Below are positions 28,366-36,900 of a stretch of DNA of 64,000 nt, in pieces (the first letter of the stretch is position 1; every line of letters begins with the position of its first letter). Source of the DNA: Rhodococcus spongiicola (GTDB taxonomy: Bacteria > Actinomycetota > Actinomycetes > Mycobacteriales > Mycobacteriaceae); the NCBI RefSeq assembly GCF_004011835.1, contig NZ_RKLN01000005.1:186001-250000 (forward strand), given 5' to 3'. Made by a program: the position numbers and the translations under genes. The notes under the pieces were generated by a model. That model saw only the letters and a list, made by a program, of their open reading frames with translations, had not been told where the DNA came from and ran no database searches.

Positions 28366-28369
<4 letters not shown>
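27263..28369 (+). CDS. urtC: Urea ABC transporter permease
   Basis: A 368-aa LivM/UrtC-type permease with about ten hydrophobic segments. The GLAWGRGGMLTLGQGVFFGL and GGSNGLNRF blocks are diagnostic for UrtC. The C-terminal 35 residues form a charged cytosolic tail with an S-R-E-E-P-S-R-E repeat. It overlaps urtB at the start and urtD at the end by 4 bp each, so the operon is tightly coupled. With UrtB it forms the transmembrane pore. Confidence 0.93.
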
Positions 28370-29169
<800 letters not shown>

Positions 29170-29171
29170 CC

Positions 29172-29864
29172 ATGCTGGAACTCGTCGACATCCGCACCGG
29201 GTACGGGCGCACCGAGGTCGTCCACGGCGTCTCGATCACCGTCCCCACCGACGGCGTCGCCGCGGTCATGGGGCACAACGGTGCCGGTAAGACCACACTG
29301 CTGCGCGCCGCGGTCGGCCTCGCCAAGACCACGTCGGGCAAGATCCTGCTCGACGGCGAAGAGATCACCCGCCTGCGTCCCAGTGCCCGCGTGTCTCGTG
29401 GTCTCGCGTACGTCCCGCAGGGGCAACAGTCGTTCGGCCAGCTCACCTGCCGAGAGAACATGCAGGTGGTGGCCGACGGTCGCAAGCGGGGCAAGGCACT
29501 CATCGACGAGCAGCTCGCTCTGTTCCCGGCGCTCGAGGCGTTGCTCGACCGCCGCGCCGGACTGCTGTCCGGAGGACAGCGTCAGCAGCTCGCGATCGCG
29601 CGCGCGCTGATCACCGAGCCGCGCGTGCTCGTCCTCGACGAGCCGACCGAAGGAATCCAACCGTCGGTCGTTGCCGAGATCGAGGCCGCGATCATCGGCC
29701 TGACCCGCCGCGGCAATCTCGGCGTCCTGCTGGTCGAGCAGCACATCGGCTTCGCGCTGGACTCCGCCGAGCGTTACTACGTCCTCGAGTCCGGCCGGAT
29801 CACCTCCTCCGGCGAGGGCGGCGCCGGCGCCGAGTCCCTCGTGCGCGCCGCCCTCGCCATCTGA
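29172..29864 (+). CDS. urtE: Urea ABC transporter ATP-binding protein
   Basis: A 230-aa ABC ATPase of the LivF/UrtE type. It has Walker A GHNGAGKTTLLRAAVG, signature LLSGGQRQQLAIARAL and Walker B VLVLDEPTEGIQPS. The block YVPQGQQSFGQLTCREN is typical of UrtE. It starts 2 bp after the urtD stop, and the urea carboxylase gene starts 38 bp after its stop, so all six genes probably form one transcript. Confidence 0.93.
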   Translation: MLELVDIRTGYGRTEVVHGVSITVPTDGVAAVMGHNGAGKTTLLRAAVGLAKTTSGKILLDGEEITRLRPSARVSRGLAYVPQGQQSFGQLTCRENMQVVADGRKRGKALIDEQLALFPALEALLDRRAGLLSGGQRQQLAIARALITEPRVLVLDEPTEGIQPSVVAEIEAAIIGLTRRGNLGVLLVEQHIGFALDSAERYYVLESGRITSSGEGGAGAESLVRAALAI

Positions 29865-29902
29865 CCGGATCTCCAGCACTGCCCCCACCGAAGGAGCCCC
29901 TC

Positions 29903-32900
29903 GTGTCCCCTGCACTCGACACTGGTTTCGACACCCTCCTCGTCGCCAATCGCGGCGAGATCGCGTGCCGCATCATGCGGTCGGCCCGCGCACTCGGACT
30001 GAAGACGGTCGCGGTGTACTCCGACGCCGACGCCTCGGCCATGCATGTCGAGATGGCCGACACCGCGGTCCGCCTCGGCCCCGCCCCGGCCGCGGAGTCG
30101 TATCTGCGCAGCGACCTGGTGATCGAGGCTGCGCTCTCCACCAGCGCGGCGGCGATCCACCCGGGCTACGGATTCCTCTCCGAGAACACCGAATTCGCCA
30201 CAGAGGCCGAACGGGCCGGTATCGCGTTCGTCGGTCCGACGGCGGAGCAGCTGCGGGTGTTCGGCAACAAGCACACCGCCCGCGAGGCGGCGCGCGCGGT
30301 GGGCGTCCCCCTGGTACCCGGCACCGGACTGCTCGAGTCGGTCGAGGAGGCCGTGGACGAGGCCGAACGCATCGGCTACCCGGTCATGCTCAAGGCGGTC
30401 GGTGGCGGCGGCGGGATCGGGATGCAGGCCTGCTTCACGCCGGAAGCCCTACGTGCCGCCTACGAGACGGTGCAGCGGTTGGCCGCGGCGAACTTCTCCT
30501 CGTCGGGCGTGTTCCTCGAACGGTTCGTCGCCCGCGCCCGCCACGTCGAGGTGCAGGTGTTCGGCGACGGTACCGGGCGCGTGATCAGCCTGGGGACCCG
30601 CGACTGCTCGCTGCAGCGCCGCAACCAGAAGGTGGTCGAGGAGGCACCCGCCTACGGTCTGCCCGACTCCGTCGTCGATCAAATCCTCGGCGCATCCAGG
30701 GATCTTGCGTCGTCGGTGCAATACCGGTCGGCCGGCACCGTCGAGTTCGTCTACGACGTCGATCGCGGAGAGGCGTCGTTCCTCGAGATGAACACCCGGC
30801 TGCAGGTGGAACACCCGGTCACGGAGGAGGTCACCGGCGTCGACCTCGTGGCGTGGATGCTGCGTCTGGCCGCCGGCGACACGTCGATGCTCGACGGGAT
30901 GCCCGCTTCCGGTCCTACGATGACCGGCCATGCCGTCGAGGCGCGCGTGTATGCCGAAGATCCCGGACACGACTACCGACCCAGCGCCGGCACCCTGACC
31001 GCCGCCGAGTTCCCGCCGGACGCACGTATCGAAACGTGGGTGGAGGCCGGCACCGAGGTGAGCGCCCACTACGACCCGATGCTCGCGAAGATCGTCACCC
31101 GTGGCGCCACCCGTCAGGAGGCGCTCGCGAACCTGGGATCGGCGTTGGACGAGACACGCCTCTACGGTGTCCAGACCAATCTTCCTCAGTTACGTCACCT
31201 GTGCGCGCAACCCGTGTCCGAGTTCACGACGTCGTCGCTCGTCGACGTCCCGGCAACCGGGCGGCGGATCGACGTGCTGCGGGCGGGGACGATGACGACG
31301 GTGCAGGACCTGCCGGGCCGGATCGGTCTGTGGGAGGTCGGTATTCCACCGTCGGGGCCGATGGACGACCTGTCGCTGCGCCTGGCGAACACCGCGGTCG
31401 GTAATTCCGTCGAGACGCCCGGACTCGAATGCACGCTGCAGGGTCCGCGCCTCGTGTTCTCCGAATCCACCATCGTCTGCGTAACGGGCGCCGACGTCCC
31501 GGTCACGGTCGACGGTGCCCCGGTCCCGATGTGGGAACCGATCGACGTCGGGGCCAGGTCGGTCCTGGATATCGGGTCACCCACGGACGCGGGTCTGCGC
31601 ACGTATCTCGCGGTTCGCGGTGGCCTCGACGTGCCGCTGTTCCATGGCAGCGCTTCGACGTTCACTCTCGGTGGCTTCGGCGGTGTCACCGGTAAGGCTG
31701 TCGCAACCGGCGACGTCCTCGGAACGTTACCGGAAACCCATGCACTCACCGATCCGGCGAAGGTGCCCGTCGAACTGCGTCCGGAGATCACGCACACGTG
31801 GCACCTCGCGGTCACGGAGGGCCCGCAGCCGGCACCGTCATACTTCACCGACGCGGACATGACGCAGTTCTACGAGACCACGTGGATCACGGCCAGTCAC
31901 GCCAACCGCACCGGGATCCGCCTCGACGGCCCGAAACCGACGTGGTCCCGTCCCGACGGCGGCGAAGCCGGGCTGCACCCGTCCAACCTTCACGACAACC
32001 CGTACAGCGTGGGCGCCCTGAACGTCTCCGGCGACACCCCGATCCTGCTGGGTCCGGACGGACCGAGCCTGGGCGGGTTCGCCTGTCCGCTCACAGTGGT
32101 GAGTGGGCACCGCTGGAAGATGGGGCAGATCCGTCCCGGAGACGCGGTTCGGTTCGTCCCCGTGCCGGACGATGCCGCCGAGACGCTCCGCCGTAGCGAC
32201 GTCGACCGCGCGAAGGACGTTCCAGCGGTGAGGCTCTCGCACGGCGACGGTGGCGTACTCGGGCGTTCGGAAGCTGGTGACGACCGTCCATCGGTGACAT
32301 ACCTGCGTGGCGGCGACGACAACATCCTCGTCGAGTACGGGCCGATGGCACTCGATCTGGGTCTCCGCATGCGAGTTCACGCGCTGTCGGAAGCCCTCAC
32401 GGCACTGAGCATCCCCGGACTGGTGGATCGCACGCCCGGTGTGCGCTCGCTGCACCTGCACTTCGATCCCGACGTACTGCCGCAACGACGGCTGCTCGGG
32501 CTCCTGCAGGAACTCGAACAGGATCTGCCCGCAACGCACGACCTGGTCGTCCCCAGCCGAACTGTGCGACTTCCTATGTCGTTCGACGACCCGTCCATCG
32601 GCGAAGCCCTCGACCGCTACCGCAGCGGCGTGCGCGACAGTGCGCCGTGGCTGCCGTCGAACCTCGAGTTCATCCGCCGCATCAACGGACTCGACAGCAT
32701 CGACGACGTCCGCGACACCGTCTTCGACGCCGAGTACCTTGTCCTGGGACTGGGCGACGTGTATCTGGGTGCGCCACTGGCGGTTCCACTGGATCCGCGA
32801 CACCGGCTGGTCACGACGAAGTACAACCCGGCACGCACCTGGACCCCGTCCGACGCGGTGGGCATCGGCGGAAAGTACCTGTGCGTGTACGGCATGGAGT

Positions 32901-33502
32901 CACCCGGGGGCTACCAGCTCGTCGGGCGCACGGTACCGATCTGGTCCGGATATCGGCAGCGGCCGCCGTTCGAGCCGGGCAAACCGTGGCTGTTCCGATT
33001 CTTCGACCGGATCGTGTGGGAGCCGGTGACCCCTGAGCAACTCGAGGAGGCGCGGGCCGAGTCCCGCGCCGGTCGGTTCCACGCCGACATCAGCGAGGGG
33101 ACGTTCGCACTCGAAGACCACCTGCGGTTCCTGGCCGAGAACACCGACTCGATCGCGGCGTTCGAAGAGCGTCAGGCCGCCGCGTTCGAGGCCGAGAAGC
33201 AAGCGTGGCACGCGGCGGGAGAGTTCGATCGCAGCGAGAGTGAGGCCGCGATCGAGCCCACCCAGGCGACGGTGGACGTCCCGGCGGGAGCGATCGTCGT
33301 CGAGGCGCCCATGGTCGGGAACGTGTGGCGGGTGGAACTCGAACCCGGACAGCAGGTCTCGGCCGGCCAGCCCGCGGTGATCCTCGAGGCGATGAAGCTC
33401 GAGATGCCGGTGCCGTGTCCCGAGTCGGGCACGGTGCTGCAGGTCCTCGCGGAACCGGGCGCAAAGGTCGCGCCAGGGACTCCGCTGGCCGTCATCGGCT
33501 GA
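29903..33502 (+). CDS. uca: Urea carboxylase (biotin-dependent), full length
   Basis: A 1199-aa biotin enzyme that would carboxylate urea to allophanate with ATP and bicarbonate. Domains in order: biotin carboxylase (residues about 10-450; VANRGEIACRIMRSAR, KAVGGGGGIGMQ, EMNTRLQVEHPVTEEVTG), carboxyltransferase of the KipA/KipI type (about 460-1050) and a C-terminal biotinyl domain with the biotin lysine in EAMKLEMPV (about 1165). It follows urtABCDE by 38 bp. The usual partner, allophanate hydrolase, is absent here, as are urease genes. Some enzymes annotated this way are guanidine carboxylases. I could not decide this by eye, but the urea transporter context favours urea. Confidence 0.9.
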   Translation: MSPALDTGFDTLLVANRGEIACRIMRSARALGLKTVAVYSDADASAMHVEMADTAVRLGPAPAAESYLRSDLVIEAALSTSAAAIHPGYGFLSENTEFATEAERAGIAFVGPTAEQLRVFGNKHTAREAARAVGVPLVPGTGLLESVEEAVDEAERIGYPVMLKAVGGGGGIGMQACFTPEALRAAYETVQRLAAANFSSSGVFLERFVARARHVEVQVFGDGTGRVISLGTRDCSLQRRNQKVVEEAPAYGLPDSVVDQILGASRDLASSVQYRSAGTVEFVYDVDRGEASFLEMNTRLQVEHPVTEEVTGVDLVAWMLRLAAGDTSMLDGMPASGPTMTGHAVEARVYAEDPGHDYRPSAGTLTAAEFPPDARIETWVEAGTEVSAHYDPMLAKIVTRGATRQEALANLGSALDETRLYGVQTNLPQLRHLCAQPVSEFTTSSLVDVPATGRRIDVLRAGTMTTVQDLPGRIGLWEVGIPPSGPMDDLSLRLANTAVGNSVETPGLECTLQGPRLVFSESTIVCVTGADVPVTVDGAPVPMWEPIDVGARSVLDIGSPTDAGLRTYLAVRGGLDVPLFHGSASTFTLGGFGGVTGKAVATGDVLGTLPETHALTDPAKVPVELRPEITHTWHLAVTEGPQPAPSYFTDADMTQFYETTWITASHANRTGIRLDGPKPTWSRPDGGEAGLHPSNLHDNPYSVGALNVSGDTPILLGPDGPSLGGFACPLTVVSGHRWKMGQIRPGDAVRFVPVPDDAAETLRRSDVDRAKDVPAVRLSHGDGGVLGRSEAGDDRPSVTYLRGGDDNILVEYGPMALDLGLRMRVHALSEALTALSIPGLVDRTPGVRSLHLHFDPDVLPQRRLLGLLQELEQDLPATHDLVVPSRTVRLPMSFDDPSIGEALDRYRSGVRDSAPWLPSNLEFIRRINGLDSIDDVRDTVFDAEYLVLGLGDVYLGAPLAVPLDPRHRLVTTKYNPARTWTPSDAVGIGGKYLCVYGMESPGGYQLVGRTVPIWSGYRQRPPFEPGKPWLFRFFDRIVWEPVTPEQLEEARAESRAGRFHADISEGTFALEDHLRFLAENTDSIAAFEERQAAAFEAEKQAWHAAGEFDRSESEAAIEPTQATVDVPAGAIVVEAPMVGNVWRVELEPGQQVSAGQPAVILEAMKLEMPVPCPESGTVLQVLAEPGAKVAPGTPLAVIG

Positions 33503-33603
33503 GGCGTCGCTCCGACAACCTTCTCTGGCAGCCGGCACCGCGGCCCGACACGGATCCAACTGGGCACACGGATACGACCGGGCGACGTGGTTCCGCTCCG
33601 TAT

Positions 33604-33636
33604 GCTCGCGTAGAGGCCCTGCTCACGTAGAGGCCC
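33604..33636. repeat. Tandem 16-bp repeat before the carboxymuconolactone-decarboxylase-like gene
   Basis: GCTCGCGTAGAGGCCC (33604-33619) is followed after one base by GCTCACGTAGAGGCCC (33621-33636), with one mismatch. A -10-like TATGCT at 33601-33606 overlaps the first copy, so the repeat may lie at the transcription start. Confidence 0.75.
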
Positions 33637-33678
33637 GACGAATCACTGCGACCGTGGCGGCCGACCAGGGGAGGACGA

Positions 33679-34248
33679 GTGACGACAAACGACGAGAAGA
33701 CCGGCGACAGGACGGTGCCACGCATCGCACCAGGGCGGTTCAGGGAACTCGGTCCGCTCAACTGGGCCAGCTGGCGAGTCCTGTCGCTGGGTTCACGTAC
33801 CCGGGATGCCAAGCTGTTCAGCACGCTCGGCCGAACAGGTGGGCTGTTCCGTGGCTGGCTGCACTATTCCGGCGTGCTGATGCTCCTTCCGGGCACCAAG
33901 CTGAACCGGTTCGAGATCGAACTCGTCGTCCTGCGCGTCGCTCACCTGCGCGAATGTCGGTACGAGATGGAGCATCACATCCGTCTCGGCCGCCGCGCCG
34001 GGGTGACGCAGCGGATCCTCGACCGTGTGCTGGAAGGCCCCGGCCACCCCGGCTGGAGCCCCCGGTACCGGGCAATGCTGGCAGCCACCGATCAGTTGGT
34101 CCTCACCGACGACATCGACGAGGCGACATGGTCGGCACTGGCCGAGCATCTCGACGATCGGCGCCTGGTCGAGTTCTGCCTCCTGGTCACGCAATACGAC
34201 GGCCTGGCCACCACGATCGGGACGCTGCGGATCCAGCCCGACTTCTGA
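33679..34248 (+). CDS. Carboxymuconolactone decarboxylase / AhpD-like family protein
   Basis: A 189-aa cytosolic protein of the CMD superfamily. The core is the helical segment ELVVLRVAHLRECRYEMEHH, which has a single Cys and a His rather than the C-x-x-C of peroxidase-active AhpD. The reaction is therefore uncertain. Gene position between ramB and lpdC matches Rv0464c, apart from the inserted urea island. The GTG at 33679 has GGGGAGG upstream. A strong hairpin follows and serves both this gene and the convergent lpdA. Confidence 0.75.
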   Translation: MTTNDEKTGDRTVPRIAPGRFRELGPLNWASWRVLSLGSRTRDAKLFSTLGRTGGLFRGWLHYSGVLMLLPGTKLNRFEIELVVLRVAHLRECRYEMEHHIRLGRRAGVTQRILDRVLEGPGHPGWSPRYRAMLAATDQLVLTDDIDEATWSALAEHLDDRRLVEFCLLVTQYDGLATTIGTLRIQPDF

Positions 34249-34332
34249 TCCCGACGGCTACCTCTCCCGACAGCTGCTTCTCCCGGCAGCTGGGGGAACC
34301 CACTCTGATCGCCGCACTGCCTGCGGAAAGGA

Positions 34333-34364
34333 AAGAAGCCCGCACCATCGGGTGCGGGCTTCTT
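34333..34364. terminator. Bidirectional terminator between the CMD gene and lpdA
   Basis: AAGAAGCCCGCACC (34333-34346) and its exact complement (34351-34364) form a perfect 14-bp stem with a 4-nt loop ATCG. The A-rich start and T-rich end suit both converging genes. Confidence 0.92.
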
Positions 34365-34393
34365 GCCGACGAAGTGCCTCCGGCGGCGATCCG

Positions 34394-35797
34394 TCAGAAG
34401 TTGATCATGTGGCCGGCGAGACCGTGGATGGCTTCCTGCAGCGCCTCGCTCAGCGTCGGGTGTGTGTGGACGTTGCGGGCGAGCTCGTTGACGGTGAGGT
34501 CCCACTTCTGCGCCAAAGTCAGCTCCGGCAGCAACTCCGAGACGTCGGGGCCGATGAGGTGGCCTCCGAGTAGCTCGCCGTACTTGTTGTCGGCGATCAG
34601 CTTCACGAAGCCGTTCGGGTCGTTCAGGCCGTGCGCCTTGCCGTTCGCGGTGAAGGGGAATGTGGCGACCTTGACGTCGTAGCCTTCGGCCTTGGCCTCC
34701 GCTTCGGTGAGGCCGAAGCTCGCGACCTGCGGCTGGCAGAAGGTGGCGCGCGGCATCATCCGGTAGTCGCCCAGCTCCATCGTCTCGGCGCCACCGATGG
34801 TCTCGGCGGCGACGACACCCTGCGCCTCGGCAACGTGTGCGAGCTGCAGCTTGGCGGTGACGTCACCGATGGCATAGATGCCGGCGACGTTGGTGCGCAT
34901 GCGCTCGTCGATCGCGATGGCACGGCCGTCGGTGAGCTGGACGCCGGTTTTTTCGAGACCGTAGCCCTCGACGCGTGGCGCGAATCCGACGGACTGCAGG
35001 ACCTTGTCGACGGTGACCGTCTCGACCTCGCCGGACTTGTTGTCCTTGATCGACACGATGACGTCGGAGCCGTTGTCGACGATCGACTCGACCGCCGCAC
35101 CCGTCTTGATCTTGACGCCGAGCTTCTTGTACTGCTTGGTGATCTCTTTCGAAACGTCCGCGTCCTCGTTCGGGAGGGCGCGATCGAGGAACTCGACGAT
35201 CGTCACGTCGACACCGTAGTTGGCGAGGACGTAGCCGAACTCCATTCCGATGGCGCCCGCCCCGACGATCACGATCGAACCCGGCAGGTCGCGGGTGAGG
35301 ATCTGCTCTTCATAGGTGACGACGTTCCGACTCAGCGAGGTCCCCGGCAGCAGCTTGGTCACCGAACCCGTCGCGATGATGACATTGTCGAACGTCACCG
35401 TGTCGGTCCCACCCGAGGTGAGCGCCACCGAGATCGACTTGGCGTCGACGAACGTGCCCCGACCGTCGTACTCGGTGATCTTGTTCTTCTTCATCAGGAA
35501 GTGCACGCCCTTGACGCGGCCGTCCGCAACCTTTCGACTACGGTCGAACGCTGCTCCGAAGTCGAAGGACACGTCCCCCGACATACCGAACGCCTTGGCC
35601 TCCTTGTGGAAGATATGCGCGAGTTCGGCGTTGCGGAGAAGTGCCTTCGAAGGGATGCAGCCCACGTTCAGGCAGACACCGCCCCAGTACTTCTCTTCGA
35701 TGATGGCGGTCTTGAGCCCCAGTTGTGCCGCGCGGATAGCTGCGACGTATCCACCGGGGCCGGCTCCGAGGACAACGACGTCATAGTGTGAGGTCAC
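34394..35797 (-). CDS. lpdA: Dihydrolipoyl dehydrogenase
   Basis: The E3 flavoenzyme of pyruvate and other 2-oxoacid dehydrogenases, which reoxidises dihydrolipoamide with NAD. The 467-aa protein starts [20 protein letters not shown] (FAD site). It has the redox-active disulfide [16 protein letters not shown], the NAD-binding [20 protein letters not shown] and the C-terminal catalytic His in [10 protein letters not shown]. It matches M. tuberculosis Lpd (Rv0462), which also serves peroxynitrite reductase. The terminator at 34333 follows it. The peptide micro-gene operon lies upstream on the same strand and ends in its own terminator. Confidence 0.96.
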   Translation of the reverse strand: MTSHYDVVVLGAGPGGYVAAIRAAQLGLKTAIIEEKYWGGVCLNVGCIPSKALLRNAELAHIFHKEAKAFGMSGDVSFDFGAAFDRSRKVADGRVKGVHFLMKKNKITEYDGRGTFVDAKSISVALTSGGTDTVTFDNVIIATGSVTKLLPGTSLSRNVVTYEEQILTRDLPGSIVIVGAGAIGMEFGYVLANYGVDVTIVEFLDRALPNEDADVSKEITKQYKKLGVKIKTGAAVESIVDNGSDVIVSIKDNKSGEVETVTVDKVLQSVGFAPRVEGYGLEKTGVQLTDGRAIAIDERMRTNVAGIYAIGDVTAKLQLAHVAEAQGVVAAETIGGAETMELGDYRMMPRATFCQPQVASFGLTEAEAKAEGYDVKVATFPFTANGKAHGLNDPNGFVKLIADNKYGELLGGHLIGPDVSELLPELTLAQKWDLTVNELARNVHTHPTLSEALQEAIHGLAGHMINF

Positions 35798-35906
35798 GAG
35801 GCCCTAGCCTAGTCGGGTCACATTTCGGTGTCCCAAGATGGTCGCTACTCGAAAGTAGGGTCGATCCGACACGGCGACACAGCAACTCGGATGCCACGAA
35901 AAGACT

Positions 35907-35940
35907 TACGACCCCAGCCGCCTTGGCGACTGGGGTCGTA
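35907..35940 (-). terminator. Terminator of the micro-peptide operon
   Basis: TACGACCCCAG (35907-35917) pairs with CTGGGGTCGTA (35930-35940) in a perfect 11-bp stem, and the enclosed CCGCC/GGCG can extend pairing. It lies 11 bp after the stop of the last micro-gene, supporting a real transcription unit there. Confidence 0.85.
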
Positions 35941-35951
35941 GGTGCGAATGC

Positions 35952-36110
35952 TCAGCTGAACGAGATGGTGCTCCCGAGGTCTCCGATCGTGCTACCACCG
36001 AAGACGCTGCCAGCGCCGAGGCCAAGGCCGAAGAGGATCTCGATAAGACCCCCCACGGACCCCGCTGCAGCCCCAGACAGCGAGCCGAGGTCGATTTCGT
36101 CCAGATTCAT
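35952..36110 (-). CDS. 52-residue secreted-porin-like peptide (last gene of micro-peptide operon)
   Basis: A 52-aa peptide starting MNLDEIDLGSLSGAAAG, with a central hydrophobic stretch VGGLIEILFGLGLGAGSVF and a Ser/Gly-rich tail ending STISFS. It has no Lys, Arg, Cys or signal peptide. The net charge is negative. It shares the MNLD start with three 27-residue peptides encoded upstream, and AAAGG lies about 8 nt before the ATG. Size, composition and setting recall the corynebacterial PorA/PorH peptides, which lack signal peptides and sit in the mycomembrane. That link is an inference, as I see no alignable homology. Confidence 0.6.
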   Translation of the reverse strand: MNLDEIDLGSLSGAAAGSVGGLIEILFGLGLGAGSVFGGSTIGDLGSTISFS

Positions 36111-36144
36111 GGCAATCGCCTTTCTACCGCTTGTGTCCAGGCGC

Positions 36145-36228
36145 TCAGCTGAGGTTGTTGGTGGAACCGAGGCCCACGACGTTGCCGATCACGGCGACGA
36201 TGGCGGCGAGGATGTCATCCAGGTTCAT
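36145..36228 (-). CDS. 27-residue hydrophobic peptide, copy A
   Basis: A 27-aa peptide: MNLDDILAAIVAVIGNV followed by VGLGSTNNLS. Residues 5-21 form a strongly hydrophobic helix-prone stretch and the tail is Ser/Asn-rich. No Lys, Arg or Cys. The ribosome binding site AAGGGAA precedes the ATG and is identical to that of copy B. Copies A and B differ at one residue (Leu20 versus Phe20) and in the stop codon (TGA versus TAG). Conservation of start, stop and Shine-Dalgarno across the duplicated units argues that these are translated genes. Confidence 0.6.
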   Translation of the reverse strand: MNLDDILAAIVAVIGNVVGLGSTNNLS

Positions 36229-36273
36229 TTGATTCCCTTACTTTCGTGGTGGTTGTGTGACAGATGCGGCGGA

Positions 36274-36357
36274 CTAGCTGAGGTTGTTGGTGGAACCGAA
36301 GCCCACGACGTTGCCGATCACGGCGACGATGGCGGCGAGGATGTCATCCAGGTTCAT
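36274..36357 (-). CDS. 27-residue hydrophobic peptide, copy B
   Basis: Identical to copy A except Phe at residue 20. The 129-bp unit containing this gene and its leader is repeated directly upstream as copy C. The same AAGGGAA ribosome binding site is present. Such a short hydrophobic peptide could insert in a membrane as a bundle, act as a pore, or serve as a bacteriocin-like toxin. The absence of basic residues makes an antimicrobial role less likely than an envelope role. Confidence 0.6.
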   Translation of the reverse strand: MNLDDILAAIVAVIGNVVGFGSTNNLS

Positions 36358-36402
36358 TTGATTCCCTTACTTTCGTGGTGGTTGTGTGACAGATGCGGCG
36401 GA

Positions 36403-36486
36403 CTAGCTGAGGTTGTTGGTGGAACCGAAGCCCACGACGTTGCCGATCACGACGGTGATCAACGAGATGATGTCATCGAGGTTCAT
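36403..36486 (-). CDS. 27-residue hydrophobic peptide, copy C (first gene of micro-peptide operon)
   Basis: The peptide reads MNLDDIISLITVVIGNV followed by VGFGSTNNLS. The C-terminal half is identical to copy B, but residues 7-12 differ (ISLITV versus LAAIVA). Hydrophobicity is kept while the sequence changes, which indicates selection on the peptide. AGAGG lies just before the ATG. It is the promoter-proximal gene of the four-gene set C-B-A-52mer. A conceivable promoter (CAGACA, 17 bp, TATCTT at 36692-36687) lies about 200 bp upstream. Confidence 0.6.
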   Translation of the reverse strand: MNLDDIISLITVVIGNVVGFGSTNNLS

Positions 36487-36900
36487 TCCTCTGCCTTTCG
36501 CGAGAGATTCGTGATGTTTGTGATGATCTTGCTTCAGCCCGGGCTGGGAGTCCGTACGATCGGGGAGTGGTGCAGCCCCCGGAGTTTGTACTCCCTTGAC
36601 ATCCCGTCCGGTTTGTACGCCTTGCGGTGCTTCACCACTCGGTGCTCAGACCAGGAAGACGATCGGGTTTATTCGACCGTGATGAAAAGATAACCCATCT
36701 GGATCGCTTTGTCTGCAAATTCGTTACATCCCCTTTGCGGATCTTCAAGATCTCTAAAGATTCACCCTCGTCCTCACCCTGAGACCGCAACCGGTTGACC
36801 CCGCCCGTAGCGCGGGTGGCGCACGTCAGTCCTGAAGCACCGTCGCCACCCACCACAGTCGTCACCATCGCTACCGTCAGTACCGCCCCACAATGGACCC
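36487..36900. promoter_or_regulatory. Intergenic region between the micro-peptide operon and the peptidase gene
   Basis: About 414 bp without a convincing gene. Its middle part (36650-36780) is distinctly AT-richer than the surroundings and probably holds the promoter of the minus-strand peptide operon. The best candidate is CAGACA-N17-TATCTT, with the -10 at 36692-36687, giving a leader of nearly 200 nt. On the + strand, CACAAT lies 6 nt before the peptidase ATG and may be its leaderless -10 box. Confidence 0.4.

Larger units (their letters stand above)
36229..36486. repeat. 129-bp tandem duplication carrying micro-peptide genes
   Basis: Units 36229-36357 and 36358-36486 are identical over the leader and the 3-prime half of the gene, and diverge in the 5-prime part of the coding sequence. 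Copy A (36145-36228) shares the coding part too. This is a recent amplification of a peptide gene with its ribosome binding site. Confidence 0.92.

Noticed and set aside
36535-36610. A 22-codon minus-strand frame just upstream of copy C
   Set aside because: It lacks a ribosome binding site and the MNLD start or hydrophobic core of the other micro-genes, so it is probably part of the untranslated leader.
35788-36693. A 301-codon open frame on the + strand across the micro-peptide region
   Set aside because: It is the antisense shadow of the tandem minus-strand peptide units. It contains the repeated block because the DNA is repeated, has no good ribosome binding site or homology, and crosses the terminator and the lpdA start.
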